From Rhodopseudomonas sp. (GTDB lineage Bacteria > Pseudomonadota > Alphaproteobacteria > Rhizobiales > Xanthobacteraceae): a DNA stretch of 64,000 bases. The position numbers and the translations under genes were made by a program. The notes under the pieces were generated by a model that saw nothing but the letters and a program-made list of their open reading frames with translations, ran no database searches and had not been told where the DNA came from. This document shows, piece by piece, positions 25,673 through 32,773 of the stretch (position 1 is the first letter of the stretch; the number at the start of each line of letters is the position of its first letter). The stretch lies in NCBI RefSeq assembly GCF_013377015.1, contig NZ_JACABA010000004.1, positions 200,336 through 264,335 on the forward strand, read 5' to 3'.

Positions 25673-25855
25673 GTGGGCATCTTTTCGGGCGGCGTCGACC
25701 GTGAGCAAGCGATGCGACATGCGCCGGCATCGTCGGCAACGATTCTAGAAGCTGTGCGGCCTTTTTCCCATCGCGTCGGCCAAGCCATGCTTGGTCAATC
25801 GTTCCCTGAGCACCTCGAGTCGACAAATGCCAACATTGTTTCCCGAGCAGGTTGA
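25673..25855 (+). CDS. Possible small upstream ORF overlapping the CZB-diguanylate cyclase start
   Basis: A 60-codon frame starting with GTG, eight bases after a good AAGGGAG site, and ending 29 bp inside the diguanylate cyclase gene. The peptide shows no family I recognise. The ribosome-binding site and the overlap suggest a translationally coupled leader gene, but it may be noise. Confidence 0.3.
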   Translation: MGIFSGGVDREQAMRHAPASSATILEAVRPFSHRVGQAMLGQSFPEHLESTNANIVSRAG

Positions 25856-26789
25856 AGAATTCATTTGTGAACTGGATGCGGCCGTCGAGGCGCATTTGGG
25901 CTGGACCCGCCGCATCTTGCGGTGTGCCGTGTTGCGAACGTCGCCCGGCAGGGACGTTCTTGCCCATGACGCCCATTGTCGCTGCCGGTTTGGCCAGTGG
26001 CTGGGTGCGCATCGTTCGCGTTTCAGCGAGATTGACGAGGCCGCCACCATCCGGTTGTCGCACCAGCACAAGCGCATGCACGGTGCGGTGCGCAAATTGT
26101 GTTCCGCGATACTCGACGACGGCGTCGGTCAATTGGCCGACCTTGAAGTCTTTGAGGCCAGCCAGGTCGCCTTCATCTCTGAACTGGCGCATTTCAAGAC
26201 GGGATTTCTCGCGCAAAGCGCGCGACTGGACACGCTCACCGGCCTGCCGCTGCGGTATGGGCTCGAGACCGAATTCGCACGCTTTCGATCAAGCGCGAAC
26301 CGTCTTGGCAAGAAGGTGGTGTTGATGATGATCGACATCGATCATTTCAAACTCGTCAACGACACCTACGGACACGGTATTGGTGATCAGGCCTTGAAGC
26401 ATGCCGCGAGCATCATGTCTGCGCAGGCACGCAAGGACGAGCCGATATTCCGATTCGGCGGCGAGGAGTTCTTGCAGATCATTCAGGTGAACGTCGCCGA
26501 AGACGCCGCTGTCGCGGCTGACCGGCTATTGCGGGCATTCAGGAATCATCCAATGAAATTGCCCGACAATCAGCCGCTGTATTTGCGTGTCAGCTCCGGC
26601 CTGGCCGAGGTCGAGCCGGGTGAGGAGATGGAGCGCGCAGTTGCGCGCGGCGACCAGGCGCTCTACGCAGCGAAAGCTGCCGGTCGCGACCGCTGGTGCT
26701 GGGCCGACGCGAGCGTGGCCCAACCTCGCAAGTCGGCTAACGCCGCGGAAATGCCAGTTGGCCAGCCGTCACTGGAGAGCGTCGCTTGA
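25827..26789 (+). CDS. Diguanylate cyclase with N-terminal zinc-binding CZB domain (DgcZ-like)
   Basis: A 320-residue soluble protein. The N-terminal ~140 residues form a CZB domain: a helix with H (ELDAAVEAHLGWTRRI), the CRCRFGQWL motif supplying Cys, and HQHKRMHGAV supplying the paired histidines. The C-terminal GGDEF domain reads FRFGGEEF, with DIDHFKLVNDTYGHGIGD metal/substrate residues, so cyclase activity is expected. The I-site position reads RKDE instead of RxxD, suggesting weak product inhibition. E. coli DgcZ, with the same architecture, is inhibited by zinc. ATG 25827 is chosen; upstream codons from 25791 start with TTG. Confidence 0.92.
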   Translation: MPTLFPEQVEEFICELDAAVEAHLGWTRRILRCAVLRTSPGRDVLAHDAHCRCRFGQWLGAHRSRFSEIDEAATIRLSHQHKRMHGAVRKLCSAILDDGVGQLADLEVFEASQVAFISELAHFKTGFLAQSARLDTLTGLPLRYGLETEFARFRSSANRLGKKVVLMMIDIDHFKLVNDTYGHGIGDQALKHAASIMSAQARKDEPIFRFGGEEFLQIIQVNVAEDAAVAADRLLRAFRNHPMKLPDNQPLYLRVSSGLAEVEPGEEMERAVARGDQALYAAKAAGRDRWCWADASVAQPRKSANAAEMPVGQPSLESVA

Positions 26790-26828
26790 CGGATCTTCAT
26801 TGCAGCGCCCGCTGGTGCGGAGGGTGCG

Positions 26829-27044
26829 CTAGGGGCGCATGAACATGAAGTCGGCATCGGGGTCGCAATTCTCGGCGACGAAGCGCAACTCCGACTGCAC
26901 GTCGGCGACATTCCTGGATTCGAGATATTTCGCGACGACGAGGCCGAGCAGCGAACGGCAGACGCCTTCGTGGCCCAGTCCCGCCGCTTCGGCCTGTTCG
27001 ACGGCCGCTGAAAAATGACGCTTCGCGATCTCGGTTGCGGTCAT
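26829..27044 (-). CDS. Small conserved protein, paralogue A
   Basis: A 71-residue protein with the pattern TATEIAKRHFSAAVEQAEAAG, then GVCRSLLGLVVAKYLESRNVADV and a C-terminus ENCDPDADFMFMRP. It differs from paralogue B (28850-29065) at a minority of positions, and codon third positions vary more than amino acids, so both copies look under selection. There is no signal peptide or membrane helix; it is probably a small helical cytoplasmic protein. AGGGAAAG precedes the ATG. It is downstream of the lyase gene in the same orientation. Function is not recognised. Confidence 0.8.
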   Translation of the reverse strand: MTATEIAKRHFSAAVEQAEAAGLGHEGVCRSLLGLVVAKYLESRNVADVQSELRFVAENCDPDADFMFMRP

Positions 27045-27080
27045 TTCGCTTTCCCTTGTTGATTTCTTGGCATATGGTCC

Positions 27081-27106
27081 CGCAATGCAATGGGTGTTGC
27101 ATTGCG
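27081..27106 (-). promoter_or_regulatory. 10-bp hairpin in the leader of small paralogue A
   Basis: CGCAATGCAA and TTGCATTGCG pair perfectly around a 6-nt centre, 37 bp upstream of the ATG at 27044. In copy B the equivalent stretch (about 29098-29118) is reduced to GTCCC...GGGAC. It could be an operator or a leader hairpin. Confidence 0.45.
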
Positions 27107-27241
27107 CGCTTCAATAACGACGTTGGCCCGGAAGGCGTACCAACTATCATTGGTCCCGTTCTCCGACGGTTCCGGCGGTTGGGCGCCGTCGACGAAGGCG
27201 TGCCCCGCGTCGCGCAATGTCGTTGCGCGGCTGGCCGATAT

Positions 27242-28762
27242 CTACTTGGCGGCGGGCAGCAGTTTGGCGAAGTCGCCGTCGAGCGAGGCCAGCGCGGCGT
27301 CGATCCGGCCGCGCCGTTCGTCGATCCAGCCGCTCTGCGCCGTCAGCGTCTGCTTGGCGGCGCTCAACATCCGGCCCATTTCGGCGGGCTGCGGTCCACC
27401 GGCGGTGGCGCGGTTGCGGACGATGGCGACGGGGTCCAGCGTCGCGCGGAATTCCGCCTCGCTGATCGGCAGCGCGCCGCCGTCCAGCTTCATCTCCGCC
27501 AGCGTCTTGGCGTAGATGCGCTGCGCCTCCGCATAGGGGAAATCGGTCGGCTTGATGTTGTTGGCCTTGGCGTAGTCGACGATCTCGGACGCGAAATGAT
27601 GGCCGGCGCGGAACGGCAGCCGATATTTGCGCATCAGCAGGTCGGCGAGCTCCTGCGAGGCGGTCCAGTCGCTGTTCAACTCCTCCAGCGCCCGCTCCGG
27701 GCTGATCACCAGCGCGTTCAGGATGCGATCCCAACTTTGTAGCATCCGCGTGGCGCCTGCGATCACCGCGACATTGTCCTTGACGCTCTTGGCGTCGGAC
27801 ATGCCGGGCGGAATATTGTGGGCTTCGATCGCACGCCCGATGCCGAGTGCGATCACCATCGAGGCCTGGGCGCGGGTGTCGTTCAACAGGCCGGGGTTGC
27901 GCTTCTGCGGCATCGCGCTGGAGACATAGGTGTTGCCGCCGCCCTCCTGCAGCAGGATCCAGGGTCGCGGCTGCGCGTATTGGGTCATGACGTCCTGGAC
28001 GAAGGCGCCGGTGTGGAGCGCAATGCTGGTGGCCAGCGCGCCGATCTCGACCGGCATCTCGGTGGCGAGGATTTGGGCTGCGTCATAGGCGTTGTCGACC
28101 GTGGCGGAGAAGCCGAGATAATTCGCCATGCGGTCGCGGTTCAGCGGCCAGCTGGTGCCGTTCAGCACCGTGGTGCCCATCGCCGAGCGGTCGAGCCTTG
28201 CATAGGCCTCGCGCAGCCGCTGCGCGTCGCGCTCCAGCCCCGCGACATGGCCGAGCAGATAATGGCCATAGCTGTTGGGCTGCGCGGCGACGCCGTTGGT
28301 GTAGTTCGGCACGATGGTGCCGACATTGGTCTCGGCCAGCCGGACCATCGAGGCGGTGGTGGCGTTGATTTGTGCTGCCAGCTTCAGCACCTCGTCGCGC
28401 ATGATCGCGGCGCGGACAGTGGCGAGCATGTCCTGACTGGAGCGGCCGGCGTGCAGCAGCGTCGCCTCGACGCCCGCGGCGGCGATCAAAAGCGGCTCGA
28501 AGGTGATGACCAAAGTGGGGCGGCTGGCGCCGGGCTGTGCGCCGGCCTTCAGCATGGTGTCGAGCCCGGCGGCGATCCGCGGCGCGATGGCGCGGTCCAG
28601 CAGGCCTTGCTCGGTGTTGATGACGGCGCTGGCCTTGTTGATCTCGCCGAGCCAGAAGAAGTCGTCGCGGCCCGGCGCGGCCGGCGCCGGCTGCTGGGCG
28701 AAGGCGGGAAGCGCGGCGACGGTCAGTACAACGGCTGCGACGCAGGTGTTGAACTTCGACAT
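27242..28762 (-). CDS. Periplasmic lyase of the argininosuccinate lyase/fumarase superfamily
   Basis: A 506-residue protein with a cleavable signal peptide (MSKFNTCVAAVVLTVAALPAFA, then QQPAPAAPG). The superfamily signature is SSAMPQKRNPGLLND (about residues 279-293), a variant of GSSxMPxKxN, with the catalytic-loop serine expected in this stretch; other conserved segments are LNGTSWPLNRDRMANYLGF and the multi-helix bundle. Characterised ASL, fumarase, adenylosuccinate lyase and CMLE enzymes are cytoplasmic, so an exported member is unusual. The substrate cannot be told; a C-N or C-O beta-elimination is expected. Copies of a small gene lie on both sides. Confidence 0.88.
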   Translation of the reverse strand: MSKFNTCVAAVVLTVAALPAFAQQPAPAAPGRDDFFWLGEINKASAVINTEQGLLDRAIAPRIAAGLDTMLKAGAQPGASRPTLVITFEPLLIAAAGVEATLLHAGRSSQDMLATVRAAIMRDEVLKLAAQINATTASMVRLAETNVGTIVPNYTNGVAAQPNSYGHYLLGHVAGLERDAQRLREAYARLDRSAMGTTVLNGTSWPLNRDRMANYLGFSATVDNAYDAAQILATEMPVEIGALATSIALHTGAFVQDVMTQYAQPRPWILLQEGGGNTYVSSAMPQKRNPGLLNDTRAQASMVIALGIGRAIEAHNIPPGMSDAKSVKDNVAVIAGATRMLQSWDRILNALVISPERALEELNSDWTASQELADLLMRKYRLPFRAGHHFASEIVDYAKANNIKPTDFPYAEAQRIYAKTLAEMKLDGGALPISEAEFRATLDPVAIVRNRATAGGPQPAEMGRMLSAAKQTLTAQSGWIDERRGRIDAALASLDGDFAKLLPAAK

Positions 28763-28849
28763 GATGGTCTCGACTCAGGCTCGGCGTTGGCGGGATAGGC
28801 GGTCAGCCCTGTCGGTCCGATGTGGTTGCGCGATGCTGACGCGTTTGTC

Positions 28850-29065
28850 CTAGGGGCGCATGAACATGAAATCGGACTCGGGATCGCAATTCTCGGCGAC
28901 AAAGCGAAGCTCGGCCTGGACGTCGGCGACGCTCCTGGATTCGAGATATCTGGCGACGACGAGGCCGAGCAGCGAGCGGCAGACGCCTTCATCGCCCAGC
29001 CCGGCCGCTTCTGCCTCATTGACGGCCGCGGAGAAATGCAGCTTCGCGATCTCGGTTGCGGACAT
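28850..29065 (-). CDS. Small conserved protein, paralogue B
   Basis: A 71-residue protein with the same length and frame as paralogue A: SATEIAKLHFSAAVNEAEAAG, GVCRSLLGLVVARYLESRSVADV and ENCDPESDFMFMRP. GGGAG lies seven bases upstream of the ATG at 29065; the longer reading from 29239 would include the conserved leader and is rejected. It is 87 bp upstream of the lyase and could be co-transcribed with it. Function is unknown. Confidence 0.8.
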   Translation of the reverse strand: MSATEIAKLHFSAAVNEAEAAGLGDEGVCRSLLGLVVARYLESRSVADVQAELRFVAENCDPESDFMFMRP

Positions 29066-29150
29066 GTCGACTCCCGTTTTTGATCTCTTGGCATGCGGTC
29101 CCGCGATACAGTGGGACCCCGCAGCCTTCAATAACGATGTTGGCCGGGAA
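28850..29150. repeat. Segmental duplication, copy B
   Basis: Second copy of the segment described at 26829-27133, in the same orientation, containing the small paralogue B gene and its leader. Similarity ends at about 29150 and does not extend into the lyase gene. Confidence 0.85.
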
Positions 29151-29389
29151 TTTGCAATTTGCTTCATCTCGATTGTGTTCAATTCTGAAGAAATGGCTTG
29201 CTTTCCCCTCCGCGCGATTGTCTTGAAGGCACCAAGCACCTAAAGAACTTGCTGATTCGGCCTGTGGCCGGGCAGATGCCGGTCCATGCGTTAGGGTGCA
29301 AGGCAGTTGCGGCGCAGGTCGCTGCCCGCTCGTAGATGTGGCGTCCGAAGAGCGTTAGACGCGCCCGGAATCAATCGAGCAGGCTGAGA
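29151..29389. other. Intergenic spacer before the NMT1-like binding protein
   Basis: This 239-bp spacer carries no supported gene. It holds divergent promoters for small paralogue B and the binding-protein gene; no clear operator was seen. Confidence 0.4.
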
Positions 29390-30424
29390 ATGAATAGAAT
29401 AGCAAGAACCAGCCTGTCGCGGCGTTCCCTGCTCGGCGGCATCATGTCGTCGACCGCCGCCAGCAGCTTCGCCATCGCGCAGGGGCGCGAGAAAGTCACG
29501 TTCGGCACCAGCTGGCTGGCCCAGGCCGAACATGGCGGCTACTACCAGGCGCTGGCCGACGGCACCTATGACCGCTTCGGTCTGGACGTGACCATCCTTC
29601 CGGGTGGCCCACAGAACAACAATCGCCGACTGCTGTCCGCAGGGCGGATCGACTTCTGCATGGGATCGAACCTGCTGCAGGCGTTTTCAGCCGTCGAGCA
29701 GAATATTCCCACGGTGGTCGTGGCCGCGATGTTCCAGAAGGATCCGCAGGTCCTGATTGCCCATCCCGGCCAGGGTATCGAACAGTTCTCCGACCTGCAG
29801 ACGCTGCCGACACTGTTCATCTCGAAAGAGGGCGCGATCTCCTATTTCCAGTGGCTGAAGAAGGACTATGGCTTCCGCGACGAGCAACTGAAGCTCTACA
29901 CGTTCAACCCGCAGCCGTTTATCGCCGACAAGCGCTCGGCCATGCAGGGCTACCTGACGTCGGAGCCGTTCAGCATCCAGCGGATGGCGGGATTCCAGCC
30001 GAAGGTGTTCCTGCTCGCCGATTACGGCTACGACACCTATGCCAGCACCATCGAGACCACCTCGCGGCTGGTGAAGGAGCGCCCTGCGACCTGCCAGAAA
30101 TTCATCGAGGCGTCGATCGCCGGCTGGTACAACTATCTCTACGCCGACAATTCCGCCGCCAATGCCCTGATCAAGAAGCACAACACGGAGATCAGCGACG
30201 ACGCTATCGCCTATGCGGTCGGCCAGATCAAGGCGCAGGGTATCGTCGATTCAAACCAAACGAATATTTCCGGCATCGGTGCCATGGACGAGGCCCGGGT
30301 GAAAAGCTTCTTCGACCGCATGGTTCGCGCCGGGGTCCAAACGCCCGCCATCGACTGGCGGCACGCGGTCGACACGCGCTTCGTCAACAAGGGGTTTGGA
30401 ATGGAGTTGCGCAGGCCGATCTGA
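29390..30424 (+). CDS. Orphan ABC-type substrate-binding protein (NMT1/THI5-like), Tat-exported
   Basis: A 344-residue periplasmic binding protein. The N-terminus carries a twin-arginine motif (SRRSLLGGI, about residues 10-18) and a signal sequence ending around SFAIAQG. The mature part has the SsuA/NMT1 fold pattern: KVTFGTSWLAQAEHGGYYQALADGTYDRFGLDVTILPGGPQNN, GRIDFCMG and LTSEPFSIQ. Such proteins bind sulfonates, nitrate, taurine or pyrimidine precursors. No permease or ATPase gene follows; it is instead near an FMN reductase and an ATP-grasp ligase. The ATG at 29390 has a GAG upstream; an earlier in-frame start (29336) would displace the Tat signal. Confidence 0.88.
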   Translation: MNRIARTSLSRRSLLGGIMSSTAASSFAIAQGREKVTFGTSWLAQAEHGGYYQALADGTYDRFGLDVTILPGGPQNNNRRLLSAGRIDFCMGSNLLQAFSAVEQNIPTVVVAAMFQKDPQVLIAHPGQGIEQFSDLQTLPTLFISKEGAISYFQWLKKDYGFRDEQLKLYTFNPQPFIADKRSAMQGYLTSEPFSIQRMAGFQPKVFLLADYGYDTYASTIETTSRLVKERPATCQKFIEASIAGWYNYLYADNSAANALIKKHNTEISDDAIAYAVGQIKAQGIVDSNQTNISGIGAMDEARVKSFFDRMVRAGVQTPAIDWRHAVDTRFVNKGFGMELRRPI

Positions 30425-30426
30425 CC

Positions 30427-30457
30427 GTCGGGATGTCACCGGCGCCAGCATCCCGAC
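30427..30457 (+). terminator. Stem-loop after the binding-protein gene
   Basis: Perfect 9-bp arms, GTCGGGATG and CATCCCGAC with a 13-nt loop, start 2 bp after the stop codon. There is no T-tract directly after. It may terminate transcription or stabilise the binding-protein mRNA. Confidence 0.55.
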
Positions 30458-30570
30458 CCGTCCCGTACTATTAAGGAATACTTTGTTAACCAAATCTTGT
30501 TCCCTGCGGCGTAGGACGGCAGGACAGCAACGTGTCGGCACCGTCCGACCTACCCGAACTGGAGATTCCA

Positions 30571-30753
30571 ATGGGAATGTCGATCGGCGCCAGCCGGGGC
30601 TTTTCGGCCCAGGTCTCGCGCCCGGTTTCGCAGCCCGCCCCGCCGCCGTCACCGCCGGCCGATTCGAAGGCATCCTCGGCCAGCGGCGACGCCTTGGTGG
30701 CAAGCCTCCTTGCCGACAGCGGCATCGGCTCGCAGGTCAACAAGACCGCCTGA
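30571..30753 (+). CDS. Micro-ORF: Pro/Ser-rich 60-residue peptide upstream of FMN reductase and ATP-grasp genes
   Basis: A 60-residue peptide starting MGMSIGASRGF with a GGAG site six bases before the ATG (30561-30564). A Pro-rich linker (PVSQPAPPPSPPADSK) divides a short N-terminal part from the C-terminal core GDALVASLLADSGIGSQVNKTA. There are no cysteines or membrane segments. The layout (leader, linker, short core, next to a ligase gene) resembles a peptide precursor or a small chaperone-like partner, but no family is recognised. A GTG at 30532 is an alternative start. Confidence 0.5.
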   Translation: MGMSIGASRGFSAQVSRPVSQPAPPPSPPADSKASSASGDALVASLLADSGIGSQVNKTA

Positions 30754-30763
30754 CGCCGGAGAC

Positions 30764-30796
30764 GGGCGAACGCGAGCAGGGTCGTTCCGCTCGCCC
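30764..30796 (+). terminator. Weak stem-loop after the micro-ORF
   Basis: GGGCGAACG and CGCTCGCCC pair with one mismatch, followed by TTCTG. It lies between the micro-ORF and the FMN reductase gene, so it is a possible partial terminator. Confidence 0.35.
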
Positions 30797-30832
30797 TTCT
30801 GCCGCACCCCGCCAGGGTGATTGACTTTAACC

Positions 30833-31471
30833 ATGCAAGATCAGGCGCCTGCCATTCCGGACCGTCGCGTCGACTCAGTTCCGCGCCTGTTGCTGTTTTC
30901 CGGCAGCCTGCGCCGCGAATCACACCAAAGCCGCTTGCTACGACATTTTGTATCGGTGCTCGGCTCCGCATGCGACATCGACATGCTGACACCGGCCGAC
31001 GTCGACCTGCCGCTGTTCGATCAGGATCTCGAGCAATCCGAACTCGTGCTGGCCAAGGTCATCGGCCTTCACCACCGCTTTGAATCTGCCGACGGGCTCA
31101 TCGTCGCATCGCCGGAATACAACGGTCACGTGTCGTCCTATCTCAAGAATACAGTCGACTGGGTCTCGCGACTGCCGCGGATCGACTCCCGCTACGCCGC
31201 GCGCAATGCGTTTCACGGTCGGCCGCTGCTGCTGGCGAGCGCATCGACGGGGTGGACAGGCGGAATTCTCGGCCTGCAGAATGCGCGGTCGATCTTTTCC
31301 TATCTTGGCTGCACCGTCGTCGCCGACCAGATCTGCGTGTCCGACGCAGAGCAATGCATCGTCGACGATCGCTTTCGTTTCCACGACGGTTTCGCCGAAC
31401 ACATCGAGAACGTGCTGAAGCGGTTCGTCACGGTCGTCGAGAGCCTGCGTTCCGCGCGCGCCGCGGCCTGA
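30833..31471 (+). CDS. NAD(P)H-dependent FMN reductase (flavodoxin-fold)
   Basis: A 212-residue flavoprotein of the NADPH-dependent FMN reductase family: phosphate-binding loop LLLFSGSLRRESHQSRLLRHF, the SPEYNGHVSSYLKNTVDWVSR block that contacts the flavin, and ASTGWTGGILGLQNARSIFSYLG. It would supply reduced FMN or reduce a quinone/azo/organic substrate. The ATG at 30833 is preferred over a TTG four codons earlier. It is followed 50 bp later by the ATP-grasp ligase gene; together with the binding protein this may be a small-molecule uptake and modification cluster (inference). Confidence 0.92.
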   Translation: MQDQAPAIPDRRVDSVPRLLLFSGSLRRESHQSRLLRHFVSVLGSACDIDMLTPADVDLPLFDQDLEQSELVLAKVIGLHHRFESADGLIVASPEYNGHVSSYLKNTVDWVSRLPRIDSRYAARNAFHGRPLLLASASTGWTGGILGLQNARSIFSYLGCTVVADQICVSDAEQCIVDDRFRFHDGFAEHIENVLKRFVTVVESLRSARAAA

Positions 31472-31521
31472 CGACGGAACGCCGCGGCAGCGATCCAAAT
31501 TCAGCCAACGGAGCCGCATGC

Positions 31522-32769
31522 ATGGCACATCTCCTGCTCCTTGAAGTTCCCGGCGGTAACGATTTCGCGTTGCTGGAGGATGCCGTCGCCGCGGGCCACG
31601 ACGTCACCTTCGTGACCGCCGACCTTGCCCACTATCGCTCGCAGGGCGAGGCGACCCTGGCCGCGCTGGCGCAGGCCCGCGAGGTCATCGAGGTCGCCCC
31701 CTTCACCTACCCACAGCTCGAGCAGGCCGCACTCGCGCTGCACGCGCGCCGGGCCGTCGACGCCATCCTCTGCCTGATCGACATTCGCCTGGTGGAGGCC
31801 AGCCTGCTGGCTGAGAAACTGGATCTGCGGTTCTTGAACCCCGCAACGACCAGGCTGATGCGCGACAAGGTCAGCGTGCGCCAGACCCTGGCGCGCAAGG
31901 GGATCCGGCAGCCGAAATTCGCTCTCGCCGAGAGCGCCGATCAGGTGCACGCCGCCGTGCTGCAAATCGGATTCCCGGTGCTGGTGAAGCCCGCCGACGG
32001 CTACGGATCGCAGAACGTCAATGTGGTCGAGTCGAAGGAAGAACTGGAGCGGCTGCTCGAATTGCTGGACGGGCTCACCGCGCATCCCATCGACTACGGC
32101 CTCGGCGTCCAGGCCAACAACCGCTATTCGGTCGAGCAATACATCCGCGGCAGCATGATCGGCTGCGACGTTTTTTCCAACACGCAGGAGCGAGTCCTGC
32201 TGGGGATCAACGACAAGCTGATGTTCCCGCCGCCGTCGTTTGCCATTCGCGGCAGCTGCTTTCCTTCGGCGCGATACGATACGACGGCCATCAAAGACTA
32301 TGCCTTCCAGATCCTCGACGCGGTGAATTTCGATTTCGGCGCCGCGCATATCGAGATGATCGTCGCCGACGACGGGCCGTATCTGGTCGAGGTCAATCCG
32401 CGGCTGGTCAGCGCCCAGATTCCCTATCAGATGGGCTATGCGCTGCAGCGTTCGATCAATCTGGATCTGATCGACCTGCATCTTGGCGCATCGCTCGCGG
32501 AATTGCGCGACATCCAGCCGCGTGCCTTTAGCGCCATCCGCTGGATGACCGCTGCGCGTGCGGGAACGCTGTCCTCCATCGACCTGCCGCAGCGGACCGG
32601 CGACGAGATCTGCAGGGTCGTGCTCTTCAAGAAGCCAGGCGATTTGGTGAAGCCGCCCCTGAGCAATGGTGACCGTATCGGATACGTGATCGCCACCGGC
32701 GCCACGCAGCTACTAGCGGAACAGGCTGCGGACCGATACGTTCACGACACCGATGTGGCGATCTTGTAG
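31522..32769 (+). CDS. ATP-grasp ligase (amino-acid/peptide ligase type)
   Basis: A 415-residue ATP-grasp enzyme. An N-terminal Rossmann-like pre-ATP domain is followed by the ATP-binding lid and loop (TTRLMRDKVSVRQTLARKGIRQPKFALAES; FPVLVKPADGYGSQNV, about 155-170) and the Mg-binding FGAAHIEMI...YLVEVNPRLVS segment. The C-terminal ~110 residues resemble those of L-amino acid ligases (BacD-type) and carnosine-synthase-like enzymes, which form acyl-phosphates for amide bond formation. Substrates are unknown. The start is ATG 31522 because the longer in-frame reading lies inside the FMN reductase gene. Confidence 0.9.
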   Translation: MAHLLLLEVPGGNDFALLEDAVAAGHDVTFVTADLAHYRSQGEATLAALAQAREVIEVAPFTYPQLEQAALALHARRAVDAILCLIDIRLVEASLLAEKLDLRFLNPATTRLMRDKVSVRQTLARKGIRQPKFALAESADQVHAAVLQIGFPVLVKPADGYGSQNVNVVESKEELERLLELLDGLTAHPIDYGLGVQANNRYSVEQYIRGSMIGCDVFSNTQERVLLGINDKLMFPPPSFAIRGSCFPSARYDTTAIKDYAFQILDAVNFDFGAAHIEMIVADDGPYLVEVNPRLVSAQIPYQMGYALQRSINLDLIDLHLGASLAELRDIQPRAFSAIRWMTAARAGTLSSIDLPQRTGDEICRVVLFKKPGDLVKPPLSNGDRIGYVIATGATQLLAEQAADRYVHDTDVAIL

Positions 32770-32773
32770 CGCG

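Larger units (their letters stand above)
26829..27133. repeat. Segmental duplication, copy A (small gene plus leader)
   Basis: This segment and 28850-29150 align along their whole length, from the CTAGGGGCGCATGAACATGAA stop region to the TTCAATAACGA-GTTGG upstream end. They include a small gene and about 90 bp of its leader. The two copies are in the same orientation, 1.7 kb apart, on either side of the periplasmic lyase gene. Confidence 0.85.

Noticed and set aside
27818-28798. 326-codon plus-strand open frame opposite the periplasmic lyase
   Set aside because: It has no recognisable domain and opposes a protein with a signal peptide and superfamily signature.
31252-31521. 90-codon in-frame extension of the ATP-grasp gene
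   Set aside because: It lies inside the FMN reductase coding sequence and has no ATP-grasp homology; start at 31522 is preferred.
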